Shown here: positions 10,189 to 18,649 of the stretch, one piece after another
How positions within the stretch are numbered: the stretch's first letter is position 1
Layout: the number at the start of each line of letters is the position of its first letter
DNA from: a bacterium BMS3Abin02
GTDB taxonomy: Bacteria; Actinomycetota; Acidimicrobiia; Spongiisociales; UBA4744
Length of the DNA: 64,000 nt
Direction: 5' to 3'
Assembly: GCA_002897675.1 (NCBI GenBank)
Contig: BDSU01000039.1
Location: forward strand, 81,725-145,724
Position numbers and translations under genes: made by a program
Notes under the pieces: model-generated
Seen by the model: the letters and a program-made list of their open reading frames with translations, nothing else
Databases searched by the model: none
What the model was told of the DNA's origin: nothing

Positions 10189-10197
10189 AAGGACAGG

Positions 10198-10226
10198 ACT
10201 ATACGCATGTCTGTATTCTTATGCAA
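10198..10226 (-). promoter_or_regulatory. argC operon promoter with ARG-box-like spacer
   Basis: Minus strand: TTGCAT at 10221-10226, a 17-bp spacer, TATAGT at 10198-10203. The spacer contains ATACAGACATGCG, whose ATAC and ATGCG match the palindromic argR promoter. The predicted transcription start lies within a few bases of the argC ATG. The box is less symmetric than at argR, so ArgR affinity may differ. Confidence 0.72.
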
Positions 10227-11618
10227 TCAATCCTGGGTCGGCCGGCTCCCGACCGACCACTCTTGCACCAACCGGTACGCCTCTTCCTTGGAATAGGGTC
10301 CATGCTCGATCCGATACTCGGTGAGCATGCGTAAGACGGCACCGACGGTCGGTCCCGGCGGAATCCCCAAGAAGCGCATCACGTCGTTCCCGTCGATCGG
10401 AGGTCGGAGTGCGTCGAGTTCCTCTTGCTTGCGAAGCTCCGCGATACGCTCTTCGAGCTCGTCGATGCGGTTCTGAATAGCCCTCGCCCGGGCGGCATTG
10501 CGAGTGGTGATGTCACATCGCACCAACTCGTTGAGATCCTCCAGTAGAGGCCCGGCGTCCCGCACGTACCTGCGCACTGCCGCGTCCGTCCATCCCATCT
10601 TGAAGGTGTGCGGCCGCAGGTGAAGGAAGATCAGACGCGAGACGTTCTCGATCTCACTTTTCTTGAACCGCAATTCCTGCAAGCGATCTCTTGCCATTCG
10701 GGCGCCCACGACCTCGTGATGATGAAACGTCACACCACCGTCGCCGAACTCCCTCGTTTCCGGCTTGCCGACGTCGTGCAACAGTGCAGCGAGCCGGAGT
10801 TCCAGTTTCGGTCTGCATTTGTCGACAACGGCGAGTGTGTGCGCAAGGACGTCCTTGTGGCGCTGGAGCGGATCTCTCGCCGCCGCCAGGGCAGCGACTT
10901 CTGGCAGAAACTCCCCCGCGAGGCCACTGGCGACCATCGCTCCAAGTGCGGCACCAGGCTTCAGAGCCACGAGGAGTCGTGACAGCTCGTCGCGGATCCG
11001 CTCGGCGGAGACGATCTCCATTCTCCCGTGCATCCGGGTGACGGCTCTGAGAGCAGTCTCGGACGCTTCGAATCCAAGCGTGGCCATGAACCTGAACAGC
11101 CGCAGCATTCGCAACGGATCATCCGAGAAAGAGATCTCCGGTCCCAACGGTGTCCGCAGAATCCCCTGGTGAAGGTCGGCGAGACCTCCATACGGATCGA
11201 TGATCTCCGGATGGGGCAGCAGTTTGAGGGCGATGGCGTTGACCGTGAAGTCTCGTCGCGAGAGGTCCGTCTCCAGGTCGTCGGAGAACTCCACCCTCGG
11301 CTTGCGGCTCTGGTCTCGGTACACCTCCCGGCGAAACGTGGTGATCTCATGGGTCACGCCTCGCTTGACCACACCGACGGTCCCGAACGCCTCCCCGACG
11401 GTGAACGTCGAGTCCGCCCAACCTGCCACCACTTCGAGGATCTCGTCCGGTCGAGCATCTGTGGCGAAATCGAGATCACTGTGATCGCGTCCGAGCAGCA
11501 GGTCTCGCACCGATCCCCCGACCAGATAGAGACAGAATCCCGCCTCGATGAAGCGCTGCGAGATCTGGTGAGGAGTTCGATCTGCATCGAGAAACCCGCT
11601 GAGACGTTCCGGAATCAT
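10227..11618 (-). CDS. CCA-adding tRNA nucleotidyltransferase / poly(A) polymerase family protein with HD domain
   Basis: A 463-residue class-II nucleotidyltransferase. The head domain shows LVGGSVRDLLLGRDHSDLDFAT with the two metal-binding Asp residues, then RRDFTVNAIAL; the C-terminal part carries an HD domain (LLHDVGKPE...HHHEVVGARMA). It should add or repair the 3' CCA end of tRNAs; none of the tRNA genes in this window encodes CCA, which makes such an enzyme necessary. ATG 11618 (MIPERLSGFL) begins the conserved region; an upstream in-frame extension looks spurious. The M. tuberculosis homologue (Rv3907c) has the same position relative to the origin. Confidence 0.92.
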   Translation of the reverse strand: MIPERLSGFLDADRTPHQISQRFIEAGFCLYLVGGSVRDLLLGRDHSDLDFATDARPDEILEVVAGWADSTFTVGEAFGTVGVVKRGVTHEITTFRREVYRDQSRKPRVEFSDDLETDLSRRDFTVNAIALKLLPHPEIIDPYGGLADLHQGILRTPLGPEISFSDDPLRMLRLFRFMATLGFEASETALRAVTRMHGRMEIVSAERIRDELSRLLVALKPGAALGAMVASGLAGEFLPEVAALAAARDPLQRHKDVLAHTLAVVDKCRPKLELRLAALLHDVGKPETREFGDGGVTFHHHEVVGARMARDRLQELRFKKSEIENVSRLIFLHLRPHTFKMGWTDAAVRRYVRDAGPLLEDLNELVRCDITTRNAARARAIQNRIDELEERIAELRKQEELDALRPPIDGNDVMRFLGIPPGPTVGAVLRMLTEYRIEHGPYSKEEAYRLVQEWSVGSRPTQD

Positions 11619-11679
11619 CGCTTGCAGGATAGGCCGGGGGCGGCCGATGCCGCCCCCGCATTGCTCCCCTACTCCATCC

Positions 11680-12762
11680 TTACGCCCGGACGAGACCCAA
11701 CTGTTCGATCTGCACACGGAAATCGTGCGGATTGCTCGCAGAACCGAGCGCTTCCTGGTAGCTGATCATGTCCTTCTTGTACAGCTCCAGAATCGCCTGA
11801 TCGAACGATTGCATGCCGTAGAACTCGCCTTCCTTGATCACGTCGGCGAGCGTATGCGTGCTCTTCTCGTCAACGACACGATCGAACACGCGAGCGTTCA
11901 TCGTCAAGACCTCGACCGCAGGGACTCGTCCGTGACCGTCGGTCCGGTCGAGGAGACGCATGCTGACAACTCCACGCAACGTTCCTGCGATGAGCAGTCG
12001 TATCTGTTTCTGCTGGTACGGGGGAAAGAAGTCGACGATGCGACTGATCGTCTCGGTCGCATCGATCGTATGCAGCGACGAGAGCACCAGATGTCCTGTT
12101 TCGGCTGCCTTCAGCGCTGCACGGACAGTCTCTGCGTCCCTCATCTCGCCGATCATGATGACGTCGGGGTCTTGTCGCAGAACACGCTTCAGCGCCTCGC
12201 CGAAGTCCTCCGTGTCCACGCCGATCTCGCGTTGCGAGACGATGCCCATCTTGTCGGAGTGCAACACTTCGATGGGATCCTCGACCGTCAGGATGTTGAC
12301 CCGCCTCGTCGAGTTGATGTAGTCGATCATCGCAGCCAACGTCGTGGTCTTGCCGGAGCCGGTCGGTCCAGTGACCAGCACCAGCCCTCGACGTTCCGAG
12401 GCCAGCTTCTCCAACACGGATGGCAGCCCGAGTTCTTCGAAGCCGGGGCTCTCCGACAGCACCCTGCGAATGACGATCGAGACCGATCCGCGCTGTCGGT
12501 ACACGTTGACCCTGAACCTTCCGAGTCTCGACTTCCCGTATGCAAAGTCGGCTTCCCCTGTGGCTCGAAACTCTTCCGCGGCCCGGTCGCTGAACACCGC
12601 CTCTGCGAAGGCTTCCGTGTCCGAAGGAGTCAGAGTCGGCAGACTCGTGGGGTGCAGCTCTCCGTCGATGCGCATCACCGGGGGAGACCCCACCTTCAGG
12701 TGCAGATCGGACGCATCCACTTCTCCCATTCTCGACAACAGCTCATCGATCGGTACGTCCAT
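11680..12762 (-). CDS. pilT: type IV pilus retraction ATPase PilT
   Basis: A 360-residue hexameric secretion ATPase of the PilT type. Walker A is GPTGSGKTT (residues 132-140), followed by the Asp box, Walker B DVIMIGEMRD and the His box SSLHTIDA. The N-terminal PAS-like half has the ASDLHLKVGSPPVMRIDGEL opening typical of PilT. Start ATG 12762 is preceded by AGGAAG. No other pilus gene is nearby, so the gene is orphaned here; it powers pilus retraction in cells that have a pilin system elsewhere, otherwise its role is unknown. Confidence 0.93.
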   Translation of the reverse strand: MDVPIDELLSRMGEVDASDLHLKVGSPPVMRIDGELHPTSLPTLTPSDTEAFAEAVFSDRAAEEFRATGEADFAYGKSRLGRFRVNVYRQRGSVSIVIRRVLSESPGFEELGLPSVLEKLASERRGLVLVTGPTGSGKTTTLAAMIDYINSTRRVNILTVEDPIEVLHSDKMGIVSQREIGVDTEDFGEALKRVLRQDPDVIMIGEMRDAETVRAALKAAETGHLVLSSLHTIDATETISRIVDFFPPYQQKQIRLLIAGTLRGVVSMRLLDRTDGHGRVPAVEVLTMNARVFDRVVDEKSTHTLADVIKEGEFYGMQSFDQAILELYKKDMISYQEALGSASNPHDFRVQIEQLGLVRA

Positions 12763-12839
12763 GCTCACTTCCTCGAACCGTGCATCATGAGGTATCGGCC
12801 GTGCTCCGGGTTTCTTGACCCCCTTCGTCTGAGTAACGG

Positions 12840-13850
12840 TCACAGCTGCCAGTACGGTCGCTGCGCCTTCATGAGCAGGTCGAGGATCCTCCACGCTCCG
12901 TCTGGCGATTGCAGCCGTACGCTCGAAGGAACGGCTTCCCCGGCAATCCCGGCGATAGTCGCGGTCACCGACCGTTCCATCGCCGCGAGGTTGTATCCGC
13001 CTTCCAGAAAGAAGATCAACCGTCGATTCGGGACTGCTGCGCGGACTGCCGACGCCATCATCTGGTAGTCCCTTTCCAGCAGCGATGCCTCCGCAATCGG
13101 ATCCTCGCGATGACCGTCGTAACCGGCACTGACCAGTATCCAGTCGGGCTCGAACTGTTCGAGGATCGGGATCACGGCCCGTGCAAAGGCTTCGGAATAG
13201 AGATCTCCGGCCGTGTGTACAGGCACCGAGATGTTCACGGTCGTCCCGGCTCCGGGGCCGATGCCGACCTCTTCCACCCATCCGGTTCCCGGGTAGAACG
13301 GGAACTGGTGCAACGAAACGTACAGGACGCTCGGGTCCATCAAGAAGGCGTCCTGTGTGGCGTTTCCGTGATGAATGTCCCAATCGACGATTGCGACACG
13401 TTCTCCTTCGTCGGCAAGCATGCGGGCCGTAATCGCAATGTTGTTGAACAGACAGAATCCCATGGCTCTGTCTGCAAGCGCGTGATGCCCAGGTGGTCGG
13501 ATGGCAAGGAACGCCACATCCGCACTCCCTGCGCGCAGCTGTTCCACGGCAGCAGGACCCGACCCGGCGGCTCGCAATGCGGCCTCCCAACTCCCCGGGC
13601 CTGCCGGCGTGTCCGGATCCAACTCCACCCGGCCCTCCGTCGAAGTTCTCCGCACCATCTCGATGTAATCCGGTCGGTGCACGGTACGAAGAGCAACGGG
13701 GTCGATCATCGGGGAATCGATTCCCACCACTTCCAGATGGCCCGCCTGCACACCCCGAATGACCGCCGCCAGTCGCTCCGACCGTTCAGGATGCCATGGC
13801 CCCGTATCGTGCCGGAGCATCGCCTCGTGGGTGACCAGCAACACTCGCAT
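12840..13850 (-). CDS. histone deacetylase family protein (acetoin-utilisation AcuC / acetylpolyamine amidohydrolase type)
   Basis: A zinc-dependent deacetylase fold of about 336 residues. Motifs appear in order: RPPGHHA (His dyad), VDWDIHHGNATQ (zinc Asp and His), SAGYDGHREDP (zinc Asp) and FFLEGGYN. All catalytic and zinc positions are present, so it should be active on acetyl-lysine or acetylated polyamines; the substrate cannot be read from the sequence. ATG 13850 (MRVLLVTHE) starts the conserved domain. It is divergent from the GNAT gene at 13913, with about 62 bp between them. Confidence 0.92.
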   Translation of the reverse strand: MRVLLVTHEAMLRHDTGPWHPERSERLAAVIRGVQAGHLEVVGIDSPMIDPVALRTVHRPDYIEMVRRTSTEGRVELDPDTPAGPGSWEAALRAAGSGPAAVEQLRAGSADVAFLAIRPPGHHALADRAMGFCLFNNIAITARMLADEGERVAIVDWDIHHGNATQDAFLMDPSVLYVSLHQFPFYPGTGWVEEVGIGPGAGTTVNISVPVHTAGDLYSEAFARAVIPILEQFEPDWILVSAGYDGHREDPIAEASLLERDYQMMASAVRAAVPNRRLIFFLEGGYNLAAMERSVTATIAGIAGEAVPSSVRLQSPDGAWRILDLLMKAQRPYWQL

Positions 13851-13912
13851 GCCCCCACTCTGGCAGACGCAATGACGATCACAGTACGATTCGCCCATGG
13901 CTGGGAACCGTG

Positions 13913-14614
13913 ATGCGACATACCGGTGAATGGCCCGGAAGTATCGTCTTGCGGCACGGACTGTCGAAGGCCATTGCTCGACCGTGGAATAGGGATGTCC
14001 CGGATGCTCACCTCACACTGATACGAGGCGCGGCGAGCTTCCTCGCGGAATGCGCCAACTATCTCCACGGAATGGGTGTTCCCGCGGTCGCGTCATCGCC
14101 GCTGCCTGCGTCGGCGGCTCGCTTATGGAGAGAAGCGGGGTATCAACCGTTCGAGCGTCTCGATGTGTTCGGCAGAGAGCTCAAGGGAGATCTCCCGGAT
14201 CCCGGTATCGCCGTCAACGTGGAACGTTCACAAGACTGGGACGCCATCGAGCAAGTCGATCAAAGCTCCTTCGAGCCATTCTGGCGTCTCGACACCGACG
14301 GCCTTCGAGAAGCATTCACAGCCACTCCTCGCTCGGTGTTGCTGACGGCCCGTGCTCCGGACTTGCTCGGATTCTCCATCGTCGGTGTCGGCTCGGTTGC
14401 CGGATACCTTCAGCGAATCGCCGTAACCCCCGATGCCCAGCGGCATGGGCTGGGCCGCTCACTGGTTCGGGCTTCCATGCAGTGGGCTCACCGCCACGGA
14501 GCGAAGGAGATGCTGCTCAACACTCTGCCGAACAACGAGACCGCTTCTGGTCTGTACATCGACGAAGGCTTTTCCCAGCTCGACGATCACCTGGATATCC
14601 TTCGAAAGGTCTGA
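13913..14614 (+). CDS. GNAT family N-acetyltransferase
   Basis: A 233-residue protein whose second half is a GNAT domain: the acetyl-CoA loop reads RIAVTPDAQRHGLGRSLV and is followed by LNTLPNNETASGLYIDEGF, the usual beta5-alpha4 segment. The first 90 residues are not recognised and may be a degenerate second GNAT lobe. An adjacent GTG (13910) could also be the start. It precedes the DegV gene by 8 bp on the same strand, so the two are probably co-transcribed. The acceptor substrate is unknown. It sits where some actinobacteria carry other genes between pcnA and murJ. Confidence 0.85.
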   Translation: MRHTGEWPGSIVLRHGLSKAIARPWNRDVPDAHLTLIRGAASFLAECANYLHGMGVPAVASSPLPASAARLWREAGYQPFERLDVFGRELKGDLPDPGIAVNVERSQDWDAIEQVDQSSFEPFWRLDTDGLREAFTATPRSVLLTARAPDLLGFSIVGVGSVAGYLQRIAVTPDAQRHGLGRSLVRASMQWAHRHGAKEMLLNTLPNNETASGLYIDEGFSQLDDHLDILRKV

Positions 14615-14622
14615 CAAACCAC

Positions 14623-15450
14623 ATGATCCGCGTCGTGACCGACTCCGCCTGCGACCTCTCAGAGGAGATCGTCGCCGCGCACGATATCGAAATCGTGCCT
14701 CTCACCATCCGCCTCGGTGAAGACACCTTCCTGGATCGCATCGAACTCTCCACTCCCTCGTTCTGGCGTCGCATGCGCTCCACCGAATCCCTGCCGGAGA
14801 CCTCTGCACCGAGCGCCGGTCAATTCCTCGAAGCTTACGAACGCCTCGCCTCCCAAGATGCCGATGGGATCGTCGTCGTCAGTCTCTCGTCGCGGCTTTC
14901 TGCCACCCATCAGGCAGCACGGGTGGCTTCGGAACAGATGGTGTCCATACCTGTCAGGGTCATCGATTCGATGAATGCGACGACGGCCCTCGGATTCCAG
15001 GTACTCGAGGCCGCTCGCGCCGCCGCGGGTGGGGCCGATCTCGAGCAGGTGGCCGGCGCAGCCCTGGATGCCGTGCCAAAGACCAACGCCTTCGCCGTGC
15101 TCGACACGCTCGAGTTCCTCCGCCGGGGGGGACGCATAGGCGCCGCTGCGGCGTTCTTCGGGACGGCGCTCAGGATCAAACCGATGATCGAGCTCGCCGG
15201 AGGAGCCGTGATTCCTGCCGGCCGGGTCCGAACGCGTTCAAAGGCCCTGGCGGCAGTCGCGAGTCGACTCGCCAACATCGGCCCGAGCCTCGAAGAGGTG
15301 GCGATCATCCACGCAGATGCCCACGAGGAAGCCGAGCGCCTCGCCACCCGACTGGAATCCTCTTGTCCCATCTCAATCGCAGAGATCGGCCCGGTCATCG
15401 GAGCACACACGGGACCCGGGACCATCGGAGCCGCGTACCGCGTTCGCTAG
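14623..15450 (+). CDS. DegV family fatty-acid-binding protein
   Basis: A 275-residue DegV protein. MIRVVTDSACDLS is the canonical N-terminus, and TSAPSAGQF, SLSSRLSATHQAA and FLRRGGRIGAAAAF are the fatty-acid head-group and ligand-pocket motifs. In Gram-positive bacteria such proteins (FakB) present fatty acids to the kinase FakA; no fakA is visible here. ATG 14623 is the conserved start. It follows the GNAT gene closely. It ends 234 bp before the pseudokinase gene. Confidence 0.92.
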   Translation: MIRVVTDSACDLSEEIVAAHDIEIVPLTIRLGEDTFLDRIELSTPSFWRRMRSTESLPETSAPSAGQFLEAYERLASQDADGIVVVSLSSRLSATHQAARVASEQMVSIPVRVIDSMNATTALGFQVLEAARAAAGGADLEQVAGAALDAVPKTNAFAVLDTLEFLRRGGRIGAAAAFFGTALRIKPMIELAGGAVIPAGRVRTRSKALAAVASRLANIGPSLEEVAIIHADAHEEAERLATRLESSCPISIAEIGPVIGAHTGPGTIGAAYRVR

Positions 15451-15471
15451 CGGTGTGTCGATGCCGAGGGA

Positions 15472-15498
15472 GGAACGTCGCTCGCGCATTCACGTATC
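15472..15498 (+). promoter_or_regulatory. candidate ECF-sigma promoter upstream of the pseudokinase-sigma operon
   Basis: GGAAC at 15472-15476, a 16-bp spacer and CGTATC at 15493-15498 resemble the GGAAC-N16/17-CGT pattern of many ECF sigma factors. ECF factors often autoregulate, and the sigma gene is the second gene of this operon. The site is about 190 bp from the first start codon. The match is short and could be chance. Confidence 0.33.
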
Positions 15499-15684
15499 GC
15501 CTGTCTTGTACCTTGCATTTCGTGCTTCGTATCGCGACGTATCCGGCACCAAGACCGGAGGGCGGGTGTCGCAGCTCAGGCGTGACGGCCTCGCAGCGCT
15601 TGTCTCCCACCTTCTCGAGGATCCATACAAGGGTGCCCCCGACATGTAATGTTCATTCGCAGGGTTTCCGCAGCAGGAGGCGAC

Positions 15685-16992
15685 ATGCCACCGCCGCTTC
15701 CAGATCGTTATCGGCTCGAGCAGAGACTCGGCCGTGACGGCGATGTCGAAGAGTGGTTGGCAACCGACACATTGCTCGATCGACCGGTTCTCATTCGAGC
15801 TCTGGGTCCAGAGACCACGTCCCGACGCAGAGAACAGTTCGTCATGTCGTTGCGGGGCGTGGCCGGGGTATCGCACATGCACCTCGCGAACGTGTACACG
15901 GCCGCGCAGGTCGAGGGAGGTGCATACTCCGTGACCGAGTGGACCGGCGGGGTCACGATGCAGGATCGTCTGGGCGGTGGTGAGACCATGACCCCGGAAG
16001 AGTTCATCACCAACGCTGCGGGCCTCGCCGGTGCTCTGGCGGCGATGCATCAAGCCTCGGTGCTACACGGGAAGATCGACCCTTCCGCCGTCAGGTTCTC
16101 GAAGGCACATCCGGCCAAGCTCGGCGCTTTCGGACGACTTCCGACCTCTGCCGATGCCGCTGCCGACGTTGCGGCGCTGGCCGACACGCTCCAGATGTGC
16201 TTGACGGGGGATCCGGTCACGTTCACACCGCCATCGCAACTCGTCGACGGAATCTCTGCGACGGTGGACGAGGCGCTCGCGGAGGCACGATCGGGTGTGC
16301 TCGATGCTCGGGGACTCGCTGCCGCACTTCAGGCAGCACCCAATGCACCAAAGGCTCCGGAGCGCTCCGGCGGATGGACCTGGCGCTGGCTGACTCCCGC
16401 CCTTCTGCTGCTCCTCGTGGCTGCCGGTCTCGCCGCTCTCGGTCTTCTCCTCTCCTCCGGATCCGACTCACCCGCCTTGTTCCCTGCTCGGCCTCCGACG
16501 TCGACGACGCCTGCCACGATTCTTTCCCCGACGATCACGACCTCGACGACGACCCCCTCGTCGACTTCGGCCGTTTCGATCGTCGAGACCATGGTGCTCG
16601 ATCCGTACGGTGACAACGCCGAGCATGATCGCAGCCTTCCCCTGCTCACCGATGGAGACATCACGACGTCATGGAGGACCGAGCGCTACTTCGATCCACT
16701 TCCACTCATCAAGGAGGGGGTCGGGGTGGCTTTCGCCGTAACAGGTACTCCGGTGACCTTCCGGGCCAAGGCGGTGAGTGATGGCACCACCTACAGTTTG
16801 CTGTGGGCCCAGGAGATACCTGCCGAATTCGACGGCTGGGCCCGGATCGCCGGTGGCACGGTCGCCGGCGAAAGTATCTCCCTGCAACTCCCTCGCCGCA
16901 CTGGGGGTTTCTGGTTACTCTGGCTGACCGATCTCCCACAACAGGATGACGGGTACTTCACATCGATCGGAGAAGTCGAGTTCGGCTCATGA
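15685..16992 (+). CDS. membrane pseudokinase with C-terminal extracytoplasmic domain (MurJ/MviN-tail-like)
   Basis: A 435-residue protein starting at ATG 15685 behind AGGAGG. Residues 1 to about 215 have a Ser/Thr-kinase fold but no active site: the VAIK Lys is Arg (VLIRAL, Arg38), the HRDxKP loop reads HGKIDP, and DFG reads AFG. Next come a membrane helix (about 238-260, WLTPALLLLLVAAGLAALG), a Thr/Ser/Pro-rich linker, and a C-terminal domain (about 310-435) resembling a discoidin-like beta-sandwich. In Mycobacterium this pseudokinase-TM-sandwich series is fused to the C-terminus of the lipid II flippase MurJ (MviN, Rv3910), directly before sigM; here it occupies the same place without the flippase. 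It overlaps the sigma gene by ATGA. Regulation of wall synthesis through FHA binding is an inference from that homology. Confidence 0.8.
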   Translation: MPPPLPDRYRLEQRLGRDGDVEEWLATDTLLDRPVLIRALGPETTSRRREQFVMSLRGVAGVSHMHLANVYTAAQVEGGAYSVTEWTGGVTMQDRLGGGETMTPEEFITNAAGLAGALAAMHQASVLHGKIDPSAVRFSKAHPAKLGAFGRLPTSADAAADVAALADTLQMCLTGDPVTFTPPSQLVDGISATVDEALAEARSGVLDARGLAAALQAAPNAPKAPERSGGWTWRWLTPALLLLLVAAGLAALGLLLSSGSDSPALFPARPPTSTTPATILSPTITTSTTTPSSTSAVSIVETMVLDPYGDNAEHDRSLPLLTDGDITTSWRTERYFDPLPLIKEGVGVAFAVTGTPVTFRAKAVSDGTTYSLLWAQEIPAEFDGWARIAGGTVAGESISLQLPRRTGGFWLLWLTDLPQQDDGYFTSIGEVEFGS

Positions 16993-17558
16993 GTAGTGAT
17001 CAAGTACTCCTGGACCGCTTCTTGGCCGGGGACCGCCGTGCGTTCGACGAGTTGATGCTGCGCCATGAGGATCGTGTCTTCGGACTCGGTCTCCGCATGC
17101 TCGGCAACCGAGAGGACGCCCTCGAGGCCACCCAGGAGACCTTCCTCACCGTCTTCCGTAAGGCCCATCAGTTCTCAGGTCGTTCTGCGTTCGGAACGTG
17201 GCTGTACCGGGTGGCCATGAACACGTGCTACGACCGTCTTCGCAAGGCGAAGCGCAGGCACACAGTTGCCATGCCGGAATCCTCGGATCCGCCCGACCTG
17301 GCCTCCCAGGACGCCCTCGTCTCTGTCGAACTTCGTCCGGACATCGTCGAAGCCCTGACATCGCTCCAGCCCGAGTTCCGCTCCGCGATACTGCTCGTCG
17401 ACCTTGAAGACCTTCCCCTCGAAGAAGCTGCGCAGATCCTCCATGTGCCCGTCGGCACGGTGAAATCGCGCGTCCACCGCGGCAGGAAACTTCTCGCGCA
17501 GACACTCCGGAACTTTCGCGATGTCTCCGTGCATCAAAAGGACGATGACTATGCATGA
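16989..17558 (+). CDS. ECF RNA polymerase sigma factor (SigM-like by position)
   Basis: A 189-residue two-domain ECF sigma. Region 2 (about 10-85) contains NREDALEATQETFLTVFRKA and FGTWLYRVAMNTCYDRLR; region 4 (about 125-180) has the helix-turn-helix LPLEEAAQILHVPVGTVKSR. It starts within the previous stop (ATGA) and its own end overlaps the anti-sigma gene. Position between the MurJ-tail protein and trxB matches SigM of mycobacteria and streptomycetes, which responds to envelope or disulfide stress; that role is inferred from synteny. Confidence 0.92.
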   Translation: MSSDQVLLDRFLAGDRRAFDELMLRHEDRVFGLGLRMLGNREDALEATQETFLTVFRKAHQFSGRSAFGTWLYRVAMNTCYDRLRKAKRRHTVAMPESSDPPDLASQDALVSVELRPDIVEALTSLQPEFRSAILLVDLEDLPLEEAAQILHVPVGTVKSRVHRGRKLLAQTLRNFRDVSVHQKDDDYA

Positions 17559-18255
17559 TCACGACATCGAACGCGTTGCAGCCGTCGCCGAAGGTCGACT
17601 CACCGGGAGTGATCTCGTAGCCGCGGAGGCAGCCATCGCCTCCTGCGACCGTTGCGCCCGCGACCTCGAAGATCAACGCCTGGCGCTCACGTTCATGGGC
17701 CAGGCCGCACAACCTGCAATGACTCAGCTCGAGCGGGTCTCACTTCACCGAGCCATCCGTCAGGCCACAGCGCCCAAGTCCTCACGTTGGGTGCGGCTCG
17801 CTCCCGCCTTTGCGGCGGCAGCCGCTCTCGTGGCGGTGCTGGGTGTCGCTTCCCTACTCGGTCGCGGAGGTGGCGGCGACATCGAGAGCGCTGCCCCCGC
17901 AACCGTGGTTTCGACCACATCCGCCGCCACATCCAAGAGCGCCGACGGTTCCGTCGCTCCCCAGGAGAGCGCTCGTGACCTCGCCGCCACTCCTGCGCCG
18001 GCGGGATTCACCCCCGATCTGCCCGAACTCGCCGAACGCCTTCGCGCCGAGAGTCTTCAGTCTCCGCCTGAATCTTCCCGAGTCCAGGAGCATGTGTGCG
18101 ACGCGGAAGCGTTGCAGGAAGCGACCCAACCCGCAGCCGCCGTCGCCTACGTCACGGTCGAAGGTCGTGCCGCGCTGCTCTACGTCTATCCCGAGAACGC
18201 CCTCGTATTCGACGCCGAAACCTGCGACCTGCTCCAACGCATCCCGACGCCATAG
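17551..18255 (+). CDS. membrane-anchored anti-sigma factor
   Basis: A 234-residue protein with a cytoplasmic N-terminal domain resembling an anti-sigma domain (about residues 1-60), a single membrane helix (APAFAAAAALVAVLGVASLLG) and an external Ser/Ala/Pro-rich region. The zinc anti-sigma signature HxxxCxxC is only half present: CDRC is there but Ala stands at the His position. ATG 17551 has AAAAGG nine bases upstream; ATG 17545 is possible but too close. It overlaps the sigma 3' end by 8 bp, as expected for co-translation and tethering of the sigma at the membrane. Confidence 0.82.
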   Translation: MHDHDIERVAAVAEGRLTGSDLVAAEAAIASCDRCARDLEDQRLALTFMGQAAQPAMTQLERVSLHRAIRQATAPKSSRWVRLAPAFAAAAALVAVLGVASLLGRGGGGDIESAAPATVVSTTSAATSKSADGSVAPQESARDLAATPAPAGFTPDLPELAERLRAESLQSPPESSRVQEHVCDAEALQEATQPAAAVAYVTVEGRAALLYVYPENALVFDAETCDLLQRIPTP

Positions 18256-18288
18256 CGGAATCCGATCGTCTCGGTCGAGAATCACGCC

Positions 18289-18337
18289 GAACCCTGGGCT
18301 CAGGGGGGTCCCCAGGACCCCTGCGAGCCCTGGGTTC
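18289..18337. terminator. large hairpin between anti-sigma and trxB genes
   Basis: GAACCCTGGGCTC (18289-18301) faces GAGCCCTGGGTTC (18325-18337): a 13-bp stem with one central mismatch. The loop itself can pair (AGGGG with CCCCT, and GGTCC with GGACC). No T-run follows. It may terminate the sigma operon or partly uncouple it from the trxB group. Confidence 0.6.
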
Positions 18338-18364
18338 AGTTGTGCGGCTATCCTCTGTGGCTCT

Positions 18365-18649
18365 ATGAACGACATGGCTGCACGCTTCGCCGACCTCCTC
18401 GAGACTGTCGCCACGAAGATCCGTTCACTTACGGTCGATCGCCTGGCCCGGGGCATTCGGATCGCGACGGCGGGTCTGGTGGCACTCAGTTTGGCGGTGA
18501 TCGCGCTCATCTATCTGGTCGTGGCGATCTTCCGTGCCGTCGCCGTCCCCTTGACCGTGGAAGGCGCCTACGCGGCATTCGGTGGACTATTTCTCATCGC
18601 CGGAGTGTTTGTGTGGCTGAAGCGCAAACCCAAGGAAGACAATGACTGA
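18365..18649 (+). CDS. small two-helix membrane protein, function unknown
   Basis: A 94-residue protein with two hydrophobic segments (ATAGLVALSLAVIALIYLVV and AYAAFGGLFLIAGVFVWL) and a short positively charged tail (KRKPKEDND). An amphipathic N-terminus (MNDMAARFADLLETVATKIRSL) precedes the first helix. Its stop overlaps the start of trxB by 8 bp, so it is translated together with thioredoxin reductase. I do not recognise a family. Topology suggests both termini are cytoplasmic. Confidence 0.75.
   Translation: MNDMAARFADLLETVATKIRSLTVDRLARGIRIATAGLVALSLAVIALIYLVVAIFRAVAVPLTVEGAYAAFGGLFLIAGVFVWLKRKPKEDND

Noticed and set aside
14050..14622. Longer N-terminus for the DegV protein overlapping the GNAT gene
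   Set aside because: The DegV family starts at MIRVVTDSA; the upstream residues are a shadow of the GNAT gene.
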